In this document: positions 1 through 8,295 of the stretch, piece after piece
Position numbering within the stretch: the stretch's first letter is position 1
Layout: each line of letters opens with the position of its first letter
Assembly: GCA_900552145.1 (NCBI GenBank)
Contig: URYW01000002.1
Span: forward strand, 1 to 64,000
Direction of reading: 5' to 3'
DNA length: 64,000 bases
Source of the DNA: an uncultured Collinsella sp.
GTDB taxonomy: Bacteria; Actinomycetota; Coriobacteriia; Coriobacteriales; Coriobacteriaceae
Made by a program: the position numbers and the translations under genes
Notes under the pieces: generated by a model
The model's database searches: none
What the model was told of the DNA's origin: nothing
What the model saw: the letters and a program-made list of their open reading frames with translations, nothing else

Positions 1-1
1 C

Positions 2-1264
2 TATCGCGTGCTGCCGTACTGCCCGAAGGATCAGACGCCGCTGTCCGCGCACGAGCTGCGCATGGATGCGGACGTGTATCAGGACCGTCAGGACACCACC
101 GTGTCCGTGGCCGTGAAGCTGCGCGACGAGGAAGACGCGTACGCAGTGTTCTGGACCACCACCCCGTGGACCGTGCCGACCAACTTCGCCATCGTGGTCG
201 GTGCCGACATCGATTACGCCCACGCCCCTATTGGAGTATTTGGCCCTAATAGCCCCATATCGCTAGACTCCTTCCGCATCTGGTGGCGCGGCCGCGGTAT
301 CCCGCTCGCACGCATTGGGCTAGCCTCCCTGCTTGCAGAAGCCGCAGTCGATGTTCCCGATGAACTCGTCCAGCGAAATCTCGGCCTCTCCTTATCCGAC
401 CAGTATTGGATTAGGCCCCAAGGTTCCGGTCTCACCTGGGAGGATATCAACTTCTTCAATAACGCCTTTGATGACGTCTCGCTAACCATTGCACCCTTCG
501 CCCCAGAGGGTAAAGCAGCCGCCGCAAAACCCGATAACACCTCGGACGGCAATCTTCAAAAGTACTGGACATGCGAGGGCGGGCGTCGAATTCTGCATAA
601 GGCAGGAGCGCACCTGAACCAGGAACCTTATAACGAGCTGGTGGCGACCGCGCTCCACCGTCGCATCCTAAACGCCTGCGATTATGTACCTTACTCGCTC
701 GAGGGCACGGGCACTTCCGCCCTGAGCATATGCGATGTCTTCTTAACTGATGAAGAAGAGTATGTCCCCGCGTTCTATGTAAACCAGCACGCAAACGCAG
801 ATGAACGACTAACCGACTACGAGCGATACGTAGCAAACTGCGAGGAGCTCGGGGTGACAGGCGTCAAGGATGCCCTTGACCGCATGATCGTGTGCGACGA
901 CATCATCGCCAACTACGATCGTCATTGGCGCAACTTCGGCCTCGTGCGAAACGTCAACTCACTGGTCTGCAGACCAGCCCCCATCTTCGATTCGGGCTCA
1001 TCGCTCTGGTGCAACATTTCTCTTGAGGAGCTTAGGGCGGGAGAGCACAGTTTTACCAGCGCGCAGTTTCATTCAAGCCCCGCCAAACAAATGTTGCTCG
1101 TCGAGGACATGGGCTGGTTTGACGGCGACAAACTCGAAGGCTTCGTTGACGAGGCGATCGAGATTCTGTCTAAAAACGATGCCCTAGCAGCGAGACTGCC
1201 TTATCTAAAAGAGGCGCTAACGTGGCGCCTCGAAAGAATGATCAACATCGCTGAATGGAGTTAG
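2..1264 (+). CDS. Chimeric open frame: IleRS fragment joined to HipA-like kinase domain (5' end off window)
   Basis: The frame is open from the left edge, so it is partial at its 5' end. The first ~72 codons read as the region of isoleucyl-tRNA synthetase entering the editing domain, including the WTTTPWTVPTN motif. From about base 227 the frame continues as a HipA-type serine/threonine kinase-like protein: GPNSPISLDSF, LSLSDQYWI, the PDNTSDG segment, and near the end a DRHWRNFG catalytic-loop motif and an APIFDSGSSL segment. The first ~25-30 residues expected of the HipA-like protein and the remaining ~850 of IleRS are both missing. Such a fusion makes no functional sense. It is either an assembly join between two loci or a recombination that broke ileS; the second would be lethal without another ileS. 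The downstream neighbour is convergent. Confidence 0.7.
   Translation, partial: YRVLPYCPKDQTPLSAHELRMDADVYQDRQDTTVSVAVKLRDEEDAYAVFWTTTPWTVPTNFAIVVGADIDYAHAPIGVFGPNSPISLDSFRIWWRGRGIPLARIGLASLLAEAAVDVPDELVQRNLGLSLSDQYWIRPQGSGLTWEDINFFNNAFDDVSLTIAPFAPEGKAAAAKPDNTSDGNLQKYWTCEGGRRILHKAGAHLNQEPYNELVATALHRRILNACDYVPYSLEGTGTSALSICDVFLTDEEEYVPAFYVNQHANADERLTDYERYVANCEELGVTGVKDALDRMIVCDDIIANYDRHWRNFGLVRNVNSLVCRPAPIFDSGSSLWCNISLEELRAGEHSFTSAQFHSSPAKQMLLVEDMGWFDGDKLEGFVDEAIEILSKNDALAARLPYLKEALTWRLERMINIAEWS
218..229 (+). other. Junction between ileS-like and hipA-like sequence
   Basis: Codons before about 218 match IleRS (VVGADIDYA), and codons from 227 on match a HipA-like protein (PIGVFGPNSP). The reading frame passes through without a stop and I see no linker, repeat or insertion-sequence end at the join. 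Codon use becomes less GC-rich downstream. The exact breakpoint cannot be fixed by eye to better than a few codons. Confidence 0.6.
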
Positions 1265-1290
1265 CGAGGCAGCATTGCCCGTCAGCTCCC

Positions 1291-1968
1291 CTATCTCCCA
1301 CGCAACGCCTTGAGCTTGGCCAGGGCCTCGGGGCTCAGGCGGCTGCCCAGGGTCATCTTGATCTGGGGTGCTTCCTCGGCCTCATGCACGTCGTTGTCGA
1401 TCTGTTTGATCTCGTCCACCAGCATGCGGCTCGAGATGCGCGTGACGCCCTTGCCCATGACGACAGCCTGGATCGTGCCGTCGCTCGATACCACGGAGCA
1501 CGCGCGGCCTTCCTCGCGCGCCTCGATGCAGAGCTTCTGCACCACGGTGTCGGCCGATACGCCCGTCGGCGAAAACTCGATGCGCACGCCGCGGGCCGGC
1601 AGGTTGGGACGTTCACTGGAGATATTGCCCGCGCCGTCAAACACGATCACGGCCTCGTAACGGCCCTGGGCAAAGGCAGCAACGTCGTTGATGAGGGCGG
1701 TGCGCGCCATATCGTGGACGTCGCTGGAATACGGATCGTCGGAATGGTCGTACACGAGCTTTTCGTAGCGCGGCGTGCAGTGAATCACGTTGTAACCGTC
1801 GACCACCAGCAGCTCGGGCTTGTTGGAGTGCACCGTCGAGACTGGGTCGGCGATAGCCTGCGCAAACGCATTGCCGCCCACGCCGTAGGTCGCGGCCGAA
1901 ACAATCGGCTTGGCCGAGCCCTCGCCAAAGCGCTTGGCCTTGGACTTGGCACGGTTCTTCTTGGACAT
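1291..1968 (-). CDS. rae1: NYN-domain ribonuclease, YacP/Rae1 family
   Basis: A 225-aa protein with a basic N-terminal tail (many Lys/Arg in residues 1-20) followed by the PIN-like NYN nuclease fold. LLVVDGYNVIH carries the first catalytic Asp, VIVFDGAG the second, and SSDGTIQ is a further conserved acidic motif. In Bacillus, Rae1 enters the ribosomal A site and cleaves specific mRNAs; that role is taken from the family, not shown here. The gene ends the disA-ispD-ispF-cysS-rlmB cluster and starts 3 bp after the rlmB stop, so it is probably cotranscribed. Neighbourhood with rlmB and cysS is typical of the family in Gram-positive bacteria. Confidence 0.85.
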   Translation of the reverse strand: MSKKNRAKSKAKRFGEGSAKPIVSAATYGVGGNAFAQAIADPVSTVHSNKPELLVVDGYNVIHCTPRYEKLVYDHSDDPYSSDVHDMARTALINDVAAFAQGRYEAVIVFDGAGNISSERPNLPARGVRIEFSPTGVSADTVVQKLCIEAREEGRACSVVSSDGTIQAVVMGKGVTRISSRMLVDEIKQIDNDVHEAEEAPQIKMTLGSRLSPEALAKLKALRGR

Positions 1969-1971
1969 GCG

Positions 1972-2886
1972 CTACTCCTCCCCCATGAGCTCGCCGGCGT
2001 TGCGGCGCAGCCACTCAAAGCACAACGCCGTGGTCGCCTGGGCAACATTGAGGCTCTCGGTCATGCCGCGTTGGGGAAGCTTGGTCAAAAAGTCGCATTT
2101 CTCGAGTACCAGGCGCGAGATGCCGTCGCCCTCGGAGCCCATGACGAGCGCCACGCGACCTTCGAAGGGAGCATCCCAGCAACTGCCCTCGGCGTGCTCG
2201 GAAGCACCGCCCACCCAAAAACCAGCGGCCTTGAGGTCATCGAGTGCACGGGCAATATTGGGAACCTGCGCGATAGGCAGATGCATGACAGCACCGGCCG
2301 AGGTCTTGTAGCTGCCCACGGTCACGCCGGCGGCACGCTTGTTGGCGATGACGACGCCGGCCGCGCCCACGACCTCGGCGGAGCGCACAATGGCGCCAAA
2401 GTTGCCGTCGTCGGTCACATGGTCGAGCACGACGACAAGCGCCGGACCGTCGCCTGCGCGGTCGAGAATATCGGCGACATCAGCATAGGGGAAGTTGCCA
2501 ACCTCGAGTGCGATGCCCTGATGAGCGCCATGGCTCGACAGTGCGTCGAGCTGCGCGCGCGGCACATACTTAATGCGGACGCCCGCGGCGTTGAGGTCGT
2601 CGACCAGGCGCGACAAGGCGGCATCGCGCTCTCCACCCTCGACAATGAGCGCGCACTTGATGGGAAAACCAGTGCGTAGCGCCTCGGCGGCAGCACGGCG
2701 GCCTTCGATAAACTCGCCCTTGGGAGCCTGGACAGCATCGCGGTTGCGATCGCGCTGCGGACGTGCGGCCTGGGTACGATCGCGCTGGCCCTTGGGAGCG
2801 GCAGCGCGATCGTTGCGGCGAATCGGACGCGAGCCAGAAGCGGCCTGCTTGCCGCCACGAGGTGCACGCTTGCGATTGTCGGCCAT
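1972..2886 (-). CDS. rlmB: 23S rRNA (guanosine-2'-O)-methyltransferase RlmB
   Basis: A 304-aa TrmH/SpoU-family methyltransferase. Residues 1-55 form a Lys/Arg-rich extension. An RNA-binding substrate domain follows (FIEGRRAAAEAL). The C-terminal half holds the knotted SAM-binding domain with the family motifs: DHVTDDGNFGAIVRSAE (motif 1), MGSEGDGISRLV (motif 2) and SLNVAQATTALCFEW (motif 3). It is expected to 2'-O-methylate G2251 (E. coli numbering) in the peptidyl-transferase loop. It starts at ATG after a GGAGG-type site and lies 143 bp downstream of cysS, so a separate promoter or read-through from cysS is possible. Confidence 0.9.
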   Translation of the reverse strand: MADNRKRAPRGGKQAASGSRPIRRNDRAAAPKGQRDRTQAARPQRDRNRDAVQAPKGEFIEGRRAAAEALRTGFPIKCALIVEGGERDAALSRLVDDLNAAGVRIKYVPRAQLDALSSHGAHQGIALEVGNFPYADVADILDRAGDGPALVVVLDHVTDDGNFGAIVRSAEVVGAAGVVIANKRAAGVTVGSYKTSAGAVMHLPIAQVPNIARALDDLKAAGFWVGGASEHAEGSCWDAPFEGRVALVMGSEGDGISRLVLEKCDFLTKLPQRGMTESLNVAQATTALCFEWLRRNAGELMGEE

Positions 2887-3029
2887 AAAACGGCCTCCTT
2901 AAATAGATAACGGACAAGAATCGACCGTCCGAGCCACGGCACCTTGCCTTTCAATCGTCGGGCATGACCACCAGGTCTATGCCCTCCTCTTTCAAGGCAA
3001 TCTGCCGCACCTCGAACGGTCGACAAATA

Positions 3030-4496
3030 CTAGAGACTCTTAATACGAGTGCCGGCGGCGGTATCTTCAATCGTCAGGCCCAGGTCCTTGAGCTGGTCGC
3101 GGATGGCGTCGGCCAGATCCCAGTTCTTGGCGGCACGGGCCTCGGCGCGGGCCTCGAGAATCTTGGCAGCGGCCTCGTCCACGTCGTCACCCGTGTAGGC
3201 AACCAAACCGGCGGCAACGCCCAGCAGGCCCAGCGGCAGCTCGACCTTGGGCTCGGGAAGCTCGACGCCAAGCGTATCGAGCAGCTCGGTCAGCGTGTCG
3301 GCGGCGGCAAGCGCGGCGGCCTTGTCGGCAGCGTCGCCCGCCTGCTCCAGGTACTGGTTGCACTCGGTCACAAAGCCAAAGACGGCACCCATGGCACCAG
3401 CGGTGTTAAAGTCGTCGTCCATGCACTCCTTAAAGGTGGCACGGGTCTCGGCGGCCTTGGCGGCAAACGCCTCGGATGCTGCCTCATCGGCATCGGCCGT
3501 CGCATGGTTCGCGGCCCAGCGAAGGTTCTCGACCGTACCGGCGATACGCGTGAGCGAGTTCTCGGCACCCTCCAGGCGCTCCCAAGAAAAGTCGAGCGGC
3601 GAGCGATAGCTCGTCTGCAGCATCAGCAGGCGCAGGGCGGCAGCGGAGTGCTGCTCGAGGACCTCGGCCAGCGTAAAGAAGTTGCCGAGCGACTTGGACA
3701 TCTTCTCGCCGTCTACCAGCAGCATGCCCGTGTGCATCCAGGTGTTGGAGAAGCCCTGGTGCCAGGCGCAGGTGGCCTGAGCGCACTCGTTCTCGTGATG
3801 CGGGAAGGCAAGGGCGGAGCCGCCGCCGTGGATGTCGATCGGAGTGCCCAGGTAGCGATGCACCATGGCGGCGCACTCGGTGTGCCAACCGGGACGGCCC
3901 TCGCCCCAGGGGCTCGGCCAGCTGGGCTCGCCGGGCTTGGCGGCCTTCCACAGGGCAAAGTCGAGCGGGTCGTTCTTGTCCTCGTTCTCCTCAATGCGTG
4001 CGCCAACCATAAGGTCGTCGATGTTGCGGCCCGAGACCTGACCATAGCTGGGATCGCTGCGCACGGCAAAGTACACATCGCCGTTATCGGCTGCGTAAGC
4101 GTGGCCCTGCTCGATAAGCGTCTTGATCATGGCGATCATGGGGCCGATCTCCTTGGTGGCGCGGGGGCGCACATCGGGATCGAGCACGTTGGCGGCGCGC
4201 ATGACGCCGATGAACTTGTCGGAGAACTCCGTCGCGACCTCGGCGGCCGTACGGCCCTGCTCGTTGGCGCGCTTGATGATCTTGTCGTCGACATCGGTGA
4301 GGTTCTGGGCGAACGTGACCTCGTAACCGCTCGCGATGAGCCAGCGGCGAATCACGTCAAAGCTGATGAACGTACGGGCGTTGCCGATGTGGATGTTGTC
4401 GTAGACCGTGGGGCCGCACACGTACATGCGGACCTTGCCGGACTCGATGGGCTGGAACTCTTCCTTTTTATGGGTAGCGCTGTTGTAGATACGCAT
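3030..4496 (-). CDS. cysS: Cysteinyl-tRNA synthetase
   Basis: A class I aminoacyl-tRNA synthetase of 488 aa, a usual length for the family. The N-terminus has the zinc-site cysteine and the HIGH-like signature in CGPTVYDNIHIGNART. The mid region shows GWHTECAAM, and KMSKSLGN is the KMSKS loop. The C-terminal third is the helical anticodon-binding domain, ending with EARAAKNWDLADAIRD and TRIKSL. It charges tRNA-Cys. It sits 3 bp after the ispF stop, in the conserved ispD-ispF-cysS order found in many actinobacteria and Firmicutes. Confidence 0.95.
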   Translation of the reverse strand: MRIYNSATHKKEEFQPIESGKVRMYVCGPTVYDNIHIGNARTFISFDVIRRWLIASGYEVTFAQNLTDVDDKIIKRANEQGRTAAEVATEFSDKFIGVMRAANVLDPDVRPRATKEIGPMIAMIKTLIEQGHAYAADNGDVYFAVRSDPSYGQVSGRNIDDLMVGARIEENEDKNDPLDFALWKAAKPGEPSWPSPWGEGRPGWHTECAAMVHRYLGTPIDIHGGGSALAFPHHENECAQATCAWHQGFSNTWMHTGMLLVDGEKMSKSLGNFFTLAEVLEQHSAAALRLLMLQTSYRSPLDFSWERLEGAENSLTRIAGTVENLRWAANHATADADEAASEAFAAKAAETRATFKECMDDDFNTAGAMGAVFGFVTECNQYLEQAGDAADKAAALAAADTLTELLDTLGVELPEPKVELPLGLLGVAAGLVAYTGDDVDEAAAKILEARAEARAAKNWDLADAIRDQLKDLGLTIEDTAAGTRIKSL

Positions 4497-4499
4497 TCG

Positions 4500-4994
4500 T
4501 TACTCCTTAACGGTTTTCTGTAGCAGGCAGACGGCCCAGGCGCCGATTCCCTCGCCCTGGCCTTCCCAACCGAGCTTTTCGGTCGTAGTGGCGGCGACGC
4601 CCACGTTTTCGACGTCAACGCCCAGGGCATGGGCAAGGTTGGCGCGCATGGCATCGCGATGCGGGGTGATCTTAGGCTGCTGGCAGGCAATGGTGCAATC
4701 GGCATCGACAAACTCAAAGCCCAGCTCACGCGCATAGTCCATCACGCGGGCAAGCAGCACCATCGAATCGGCACCCTCGTAGGCGGGATCGGTGTCGGGG
4801 AATAGCTTGCCGATGTCTCCCCCACGGCAGGCGCCCAGAATGGCGTCGGCCAAGGCGTGCGCGAGCACATCGGCATCCGAGTGGCCCAGCAGGCCGCGCT
4901 CGTAGGGAATGTCGACACCGCCGATGATACATCGACGCCCCTCCACCAGACGGTGAACGTCGTAGCCATGGCCAATGCGCAGGTTACTGAACAT
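4500..4994 (-). CDS. ispF: 2-C-methyl-D-erythritol 2,4-cyclodiphosphate synthase
   Basis: 164 aa when started at the ATG giving MFSNLRIGHGYDVH. The frame is open 11 codons further up, but that stretch is the end of ispD in another frame, and a GAGGGAGAGGA site lies at good distance from the chosen ATG. It converts CDP-ME 2-phosphate to MEcPP in the non-mevalonate isoprenoid pathway. GYDVH supplies the metal-binding Asp and His, and LLGHSDADV the partner motif; TTTEKLGWEG is the conserved C-terminal loop. It overlaps ispD by 11 bp and is translationally coupled to it. Confidence 0.93.
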   Translation of the reverse strand: MFSNLRIGHGYDVHRLVEGRRCIIGGVDIPYERGLLGHSDADVLAHALADAILGACRGGDIGKLFPDTDPAYEGADSMVLLARVMDYARELGFEFVDADCTIACQQPKITPHRDAMRANLAHALGVDVENVGVAATTTEKLGWEGQGEGIGAWAVCLLQKTVKE

Positions 4995-5712
4995 GGGGAA
5001 GGTCCTCTCCCTCGGCCATGCGGCCAAGCAGAATCGCGGTTACGGGACGCAGGTCCTCGGGCACCGTCACCTTAAGGTTATCGCGTGGGCTCTGGACGCA
5101 GCGGACGCGCCCACCCATGCGCTCGACCAGCGACGAATCATCGGTACCGATAAAGCCCTCGGCAATGGCTGCAGCGTGGGCGCGCTTCATAGCATCGACG
5201 CTAAAGATCTGCGGCGTCTGCGCTGCCCAGTAGAGCTCACGCGGCGGCGTCTCGACGATATTATCGCCGTCAACGATCTTGAGTGTGTCGATCGCGGGCT
5301 GACCGCACACGACACCGTCGAGGGCACGGTCGCTCACGAGCACGTCGATAGCGTGGTCGATGGCCTCGGTCGTAATGAGCGGACGAGCGCCGTCGTGGAT
5401 GGCGACATATTCGAAACCCGCCGGAACCGCATGCACGCCGGCACGGGTGGAATCCTGACGGGTATCGCCGGCATCGGCAAAGCTGATGGGCGTGTCATAG
5501 TCAAACGGGTCAATGGCCAGGCGGCGCATCTCGGCACGGCGCTCGGCAGGGCAAACCACGACGATATGGCCGACCTTATCGCTACGATCGAACGCGCGGA
5601 TGGACCAGCTCATGAGCGGACGGCCCGCCACATTAACGAGCTGCTTGCCGCCGGGATTTCCAAAGCGCTGGCCGCTGCCGCCGGCAACGACCACGGCGCA
5701 TACGGGCGCCAT
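4984..5712 (-). CDS. ispD: 2-C-methyl-D-erythritol 4-phosphate cytidylyltransferase
   Basis: 242 aa. It transfers CMP from CTP to MEP, giving CDP-ME, in the non-mevalonate isoprenoid pathway. The nucleotide-binding motif near the N-terminus reads VVVAGGSGQRFG. IHDGARPLI is the substrate-binding motif, and a conserved Thr/Asp region precedes the C-terminus. The start codon overlaps the disA stop (TAATG), and its own end overlaps ispF, so disA, ispD and ispF form a coupled operon. Two consecutive MEP-pathway steps are thus adjacent; the kinase ispE is 20 kb away next to veg. Confidence 0.93.
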   Translation of the reverse strand: MAPVCAVVVAGGSGQRFGNPGGKQLVNVAGRPLMSWSIRAFDRSDKVGHIVVVCPAERRAEMRRLAIDPFDYDTPISFADAGDTRQDSTRAGVHAVPAGFEYVAIHDGARPLITTEAIDHAIDVLVSDRALDGVVCGQPAIDTLKIVDGDNIVETPPRELYWAAQTPQIFSVDAMKRAHAAAIAEGFIGTDDSSLVERMGGRVRCVQSPRDNLKVTVPEDLRPVTAILLGRMAEGEDLPHVQ

Positions 5713-6779
5713 TATGCGTTCCCCTGTTTGGTGCCCTTCATGCGGTACAGCGAGTCCGCAAGAATGGCAGGGTTGTTGACGCCAAAGTCGCCCAAGCGCT
5801 CCGGATCCTCGCTGATGTCGTCCATGAGCTCCTGCAGCGAGCCATACTCGTCGACGATCTTCTCGGCCACGCCGTCGCGCACGACGGACACGCGCGAAAG
5901 CGTGCGCAGGCCCAGCGGTGTCATGACGGAGTCCTCGTCCAGGTCGTCGTAACCCAGAACCGCCGCCACATGCTGCGGGTCGGACAGGTCCTTAGGCGTC
6001 ATGCGAGCGAGCTCGGCGCGAATCTTCTCGGCGTTTGCCTCGGAGGAATCGCTTGCGTAGTCGCGGATCATCAGGTCGTATTCGGTATCCATGCTGGAGC
6101 CCGCGAGCTGCTCGAGCTGCATCTGCACGAGCTTGCCCTGGTTACCCAGCTTGACGATGCAATCCTTAAGCTCGGTCTTTGCCTGTTGCATGATCTCGAA
6201 ACTCGAGAAGATGCCGGTGATGTCGGCGAGCGTAACGTAGTCGTCGAGCTCAAGGGCCGTCAGGCGCAGCAAGGAGCGATCGAGCGACTGACGGGTGGTC
6301 TGAAGCGTGGCGACGAGCTGGTTGACCGAGCTCATGATGGTGGTGACGGGCTGGATCTCGTAGCTCTTACCGTGGACGTACACGTTGACGACGGCACGAC
6401 GAGCCGAAACCGAGATCACGATGGCGTCGGTGAGCACCGACATGCGAGCGGCGGTGCGGTGGCGCATGCCCGTCTCGCTCGTGGCAAGCGAGGGATCGGG
6501 ATTGAGGTGGAAGTTAGCGCGCAGGATCTGGGTGAGGTCGCCGTCGATGACGATGGCACCGTCCATCTTGGAGAGCTCGAACAGACGGTTCGAAGTAAAC
6601 GAAATGTTGAGCGGGAAGCCGTCGTTACCGGCAGCGAGCACGTTTTCGGTGTCGCCGACGCAGATAAGGGCGCCCAGGTGACCGGCGATGATCATGTCGA
6701 GGGCGGTGCGGATCGGCTGACCAGGTGCCGTCAGGCGGATGGCCTGTTCCATACGCTTTTGCAGCTCGTTCTTATCCAA
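5712..6779 (-). CDS. disA: DNA integrity scanning diadenylate cyclase DisA
   Basis: 355 aa, the usual DisA length. The N-terminal DAC domain makes cyclic di-AMP from two ATP and carries the DGAIVIDGD motif and GMRHRTAA (RHR motif). A linker helix bundle follows. The C-terminal helix-hairpin-helix domain (ALLGLRTLSRV to LQELMDDISEDPERL) binds branched DNA. The start is TTG preceded by GGGAG 7-8 bases upstream; I see no better ATG. In Bacillus DisA links DNA damage to c-di-AMP. The usual partner radA is not in this window. Its upstream region faces the mntP riboswitch divergently. Confidence 0.93.
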   Translation of the reverse strand: MDKNELQKRMEQAIRLTAPGQPIRTALDMIIAGHLGALICVGDTENVLAAGNDGFPLNISFTSNRLFELSKMDGAIVIDGDLTQILRANFHLNPDPSLATSETGMRHRTAARMSVLTDAIVISVSARRAVVNVYVHGKSYEIQPVTTIMSSVNQLVATLQTTRQSLDRSLLRLTALELDDYVTLADITGIFSSFEIMQQAKTELKDCIVKLGNQGKLVQMQLEQLAGSSMDTEYDLMIRDYASDSSEANAEKIRAELARMTPKDLSDPQHVAAVLGYDDLDEDSVMTPLGLRTLSRVSVVRDGVAEKIVDEYGSLQELMDDISEDPERLGDFGVNNPAILADSLYRMKGTKQGNA

Positions 6780-6936
6780 GGCATCGCTCCCATCGTATAC
6801 GCTCCATAAACGCTAAATAGTTTCTCACGGTTTGTCCCTGCGGCGCTTGCGAAATCCGATGCTTACAGAATGAGCGAACACAGCTGAGAGCCCAACCCAA
6901 ATCAGCTGTTCATGTGGTAGCATCGGGATTCGCATA

Positions 6937-7045
6937 AATGAGGGAGTAGTCGCGTGATCGGGTTCGCCTCCGGTGGCGCGGCAAGTCAACACACTGGCCG
7001 ATGCGGCCTGGCTTGCCTTAATGAACGAGACTCGTGGCTGTGCGC
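6937..7045 (+). promoter_or_regulatory. yybP-ykoY manganese riboswitch
   Basis: The leader of mntP carries the conserved yybP-ykoY pieces in order: GAGGGAGTAG near 6940, CAAGTCAACACACTGG near 6982, GGCCTGGCTTGCC near 7004 and the closing ACGAGAC near 7025. The class senses Mn2+ and typically turns on Mn exporters such as mntP. Here the 3' end of the aptamer can also pair into a terminator hairpin (next entry), which fits ligand-dependent antitermination. Boundaries are approximate because I judged them by motif only. Confidence 0.85.
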
Positions 7046-7072
7046 GCAACGCGTACGCCACGGGTCTTTTTT
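7027..7072 (+). terminator. Expression-platform terminator of the mntP riboswitch
   Basis: GAGACTCGTGGC pairs with GCCACGGGTCT across a ~17-nt loop and is followed by a run of six T. The left arm shares bases with the last aptamer helix, so the two folds should be mutually exclusive. It lies 54 bp upstream of the mntP ATG. Confidence 0.8.
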
Positions 7073-7125
7073 GTTACTCCCCCAAGAGGTACACGCGGGC
7101 CCGCCCGCAGAGAGGGAGCCAGACT

Positions 7126-7704
7126 ATGGGACTCGCAGAGCTCGTATTGCTCGCCGTTGGCCTTTCGATGGACGCCTTTGCCGTTTCCATCTGCAAGGGC
7201 CTTGGCATGAAGAAGATCAACCTTAAAGTTGCCGTGGTGCTCGGCTTGTTCTTTGGCGGCTTTCAGGCCGGCATGCCCGTAATCGGATGGGCGCTCGGCA
7301 GTCAATTCATGGGCATCATCGGACCCATCGACCATTGGATCGCCTTTATCCTGCTCGCCTTTATCGGCGGCAAAATGTTGTGGGAGGCCTTTACCGAAGA
7401 CGAGGATGAAGGCGACGGCAAGGATGCCGAAAAGATTGACCTGGGCGAGTACCTGATCCTCGCCATCGCCACCTCGATTGACGCCCTGGCCGTGGGCATC
7501 TCGTTCGCCGCGCTTTCCGTCGACATCGTTCCCGCCGTGTCGCTCATAGGCATCACGACCTTCATCTTCTCCGTTGCCGGCGTGGCGATTGGCCGCATCT
7601 TTGGCGCGCGCTACGAAAAGCCCGCCACCATCGTGGGCGGCGTTGTGCTCATCCTCATCGGCCTCAAGATTTTGCTGGAGCACCTAGGGATTTTAGTGCT
7701 GTAA
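7126..7704 (+). CDS. mntP: Manganese efflux pump MntP
   Basis: 192 aa starting at the ATG (MGLAELVLLA) after an AGGGAG site. The frame is open upstream, but that part is the riboswitch. It is a small inner-membrane protein with about six hydrophobic segments and an internal repeat: SMDAFAVSICKG in the first half and TSIDALAVGIS in the second, the two acidic motifs expected to bind Mn2+. An acidic loop (EDEDEGDGKDAEK) separates the halves. It exports excess Mn2+, and the upstream Mn2+ riboswitch supports that substrate directly. It appears monocistronic, with a strong terminator behind it. Confidence 0.93.
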   Translation: MGLAELVLLAVGLSMDAFAVSICKGLGMKKINLKVAVVLGLFFGGFQAGMPVIGWALGSQFMGIIGPIDHWIAFILLAFIGGKMLWEAFTEDEDEGDGKDAEKIDLGEYLILAIATSIDALAVGISFAALSVDIVPAVSLIGITTFIFSVAGVAIGRIFGARYEKPATIVGGVVLILIGLKILLEHLGILVL

Positions 7705-7732
7705 AACACCCTTCAAAACTAAACGTCCGTAT

Positions 7733-7766
7733 AAGGCCTCATGCAGAGTTTTGCATGAGGCCTTTT
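7733..7766 (+). terminator. mntP terminator (contains hipBA operator 1)
   Basis: A perfect 13-bp stem, AAGGCCTCATGCA against TGCATGAGGCCTT, with a 6-nt loop and four T at the end. The loop-proximal part of the stem is also the first TGCA-N6-TGCA palindrome of the hipBA control region, so the same DNA serves two transcription units. Confidence 0.85.
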
Positions 7767-7809
7767 CATGCAGACTTTTGCATGTCATACTAGGATGCAA
7801 AAGCCTGCA
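7742..7809 (+). promoter_or_regulatory. Three TGCA-N6-TGCA operator-like palindromes upstream of hipBA
   Basis: TGCAGAGTTTTGCA at 7742-7755, TGCAGACTTTTGCA at 7769-7782, and at 7796-7809 the inverse-oriented TGCAAAAGCCTGCA. Their starts are exactly 27 bp apart. The third ends 15 bp before the hipB GTG. Known HipB proteins bind several spaced palindromes and repress their own operon; binding here is inferred. Confidence 0.75.
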
Positions 7810-7824
7810 CGTTAGGAGATAGCC

Positions 7825-8292
7825 GTGGATACCCTTCCCATCACCACACCACGCCAAGCTGGCATCTACGTGCGCCAGGCACGCGAGACTCAGGGTCTCA
7901 CCCGTGCCACCCTCGCCAAAAAGGCCGGTGTTTCGGAGCGCCTGCTTGCATCGCTCGAGCTAGGAGACGCCACCGGCATTCGACTCGACAAGCTGCTGGC
8001 GATTTTCGACGCTCTTGAACTGGCGCTCGCAGCACAAGGGGATATAAGCGAAACGAAAAATGAGCACCCAGTCGACGCCCCGCATGCTGATCAACCTTGC
8101 AGCACCTCCAGACGCCATCACGCTCAACGTCTTCATCATCGCAACCGTCGCAGCACAACCATTCCGGCTCTTGCAGATACCCCCCTTACGTCCGAGCTCT
8201 ACGACAGGGCCTTCGCCGATTTCGCCATGTCCAATCTCGGAGTCTCGATTGCCGCAAACGCATCTAGCCAAACCATGCCCGAAGGGAAATAG
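7825..8292 (+). CDS. hipB: HipB-type antitoxin, XRE-family DNA-binding protein
   Basis: 155 aa, GTG start with AGGAG six bases upstream. Residues 8-70 are a Cro/C1-type helix-turn-helix: QAGIYVRQARETQGLTR, then LAKKAGVSERLLASLELGD. A HipB tail of ~70 residues follows that is rich in His/Arg (around 85-108) and ends in an acidic/hydrophobic segment; its sequence is not like anything I recognise. HipB neutralises and corepresses with HipA. hipA starts 4 bp after the stop, so they are coupled. The three palindromes upstream are the probable operators. Confidence 0.85.
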   Translation: MDTLPITTPRQAGIYVRQARETQGLTRATLAKKAGVSERLLASLELGDATGIRLDKLLAIFDALELALAAQGDISETKNEHPVDAPHADQPCSTSRRHHAQRLHHRNRRSTTIPALADTPLTSELYDRAFADFAMSNLGVSIAANASSQTMPEGK

Positions 8293-8295
8293 CCA

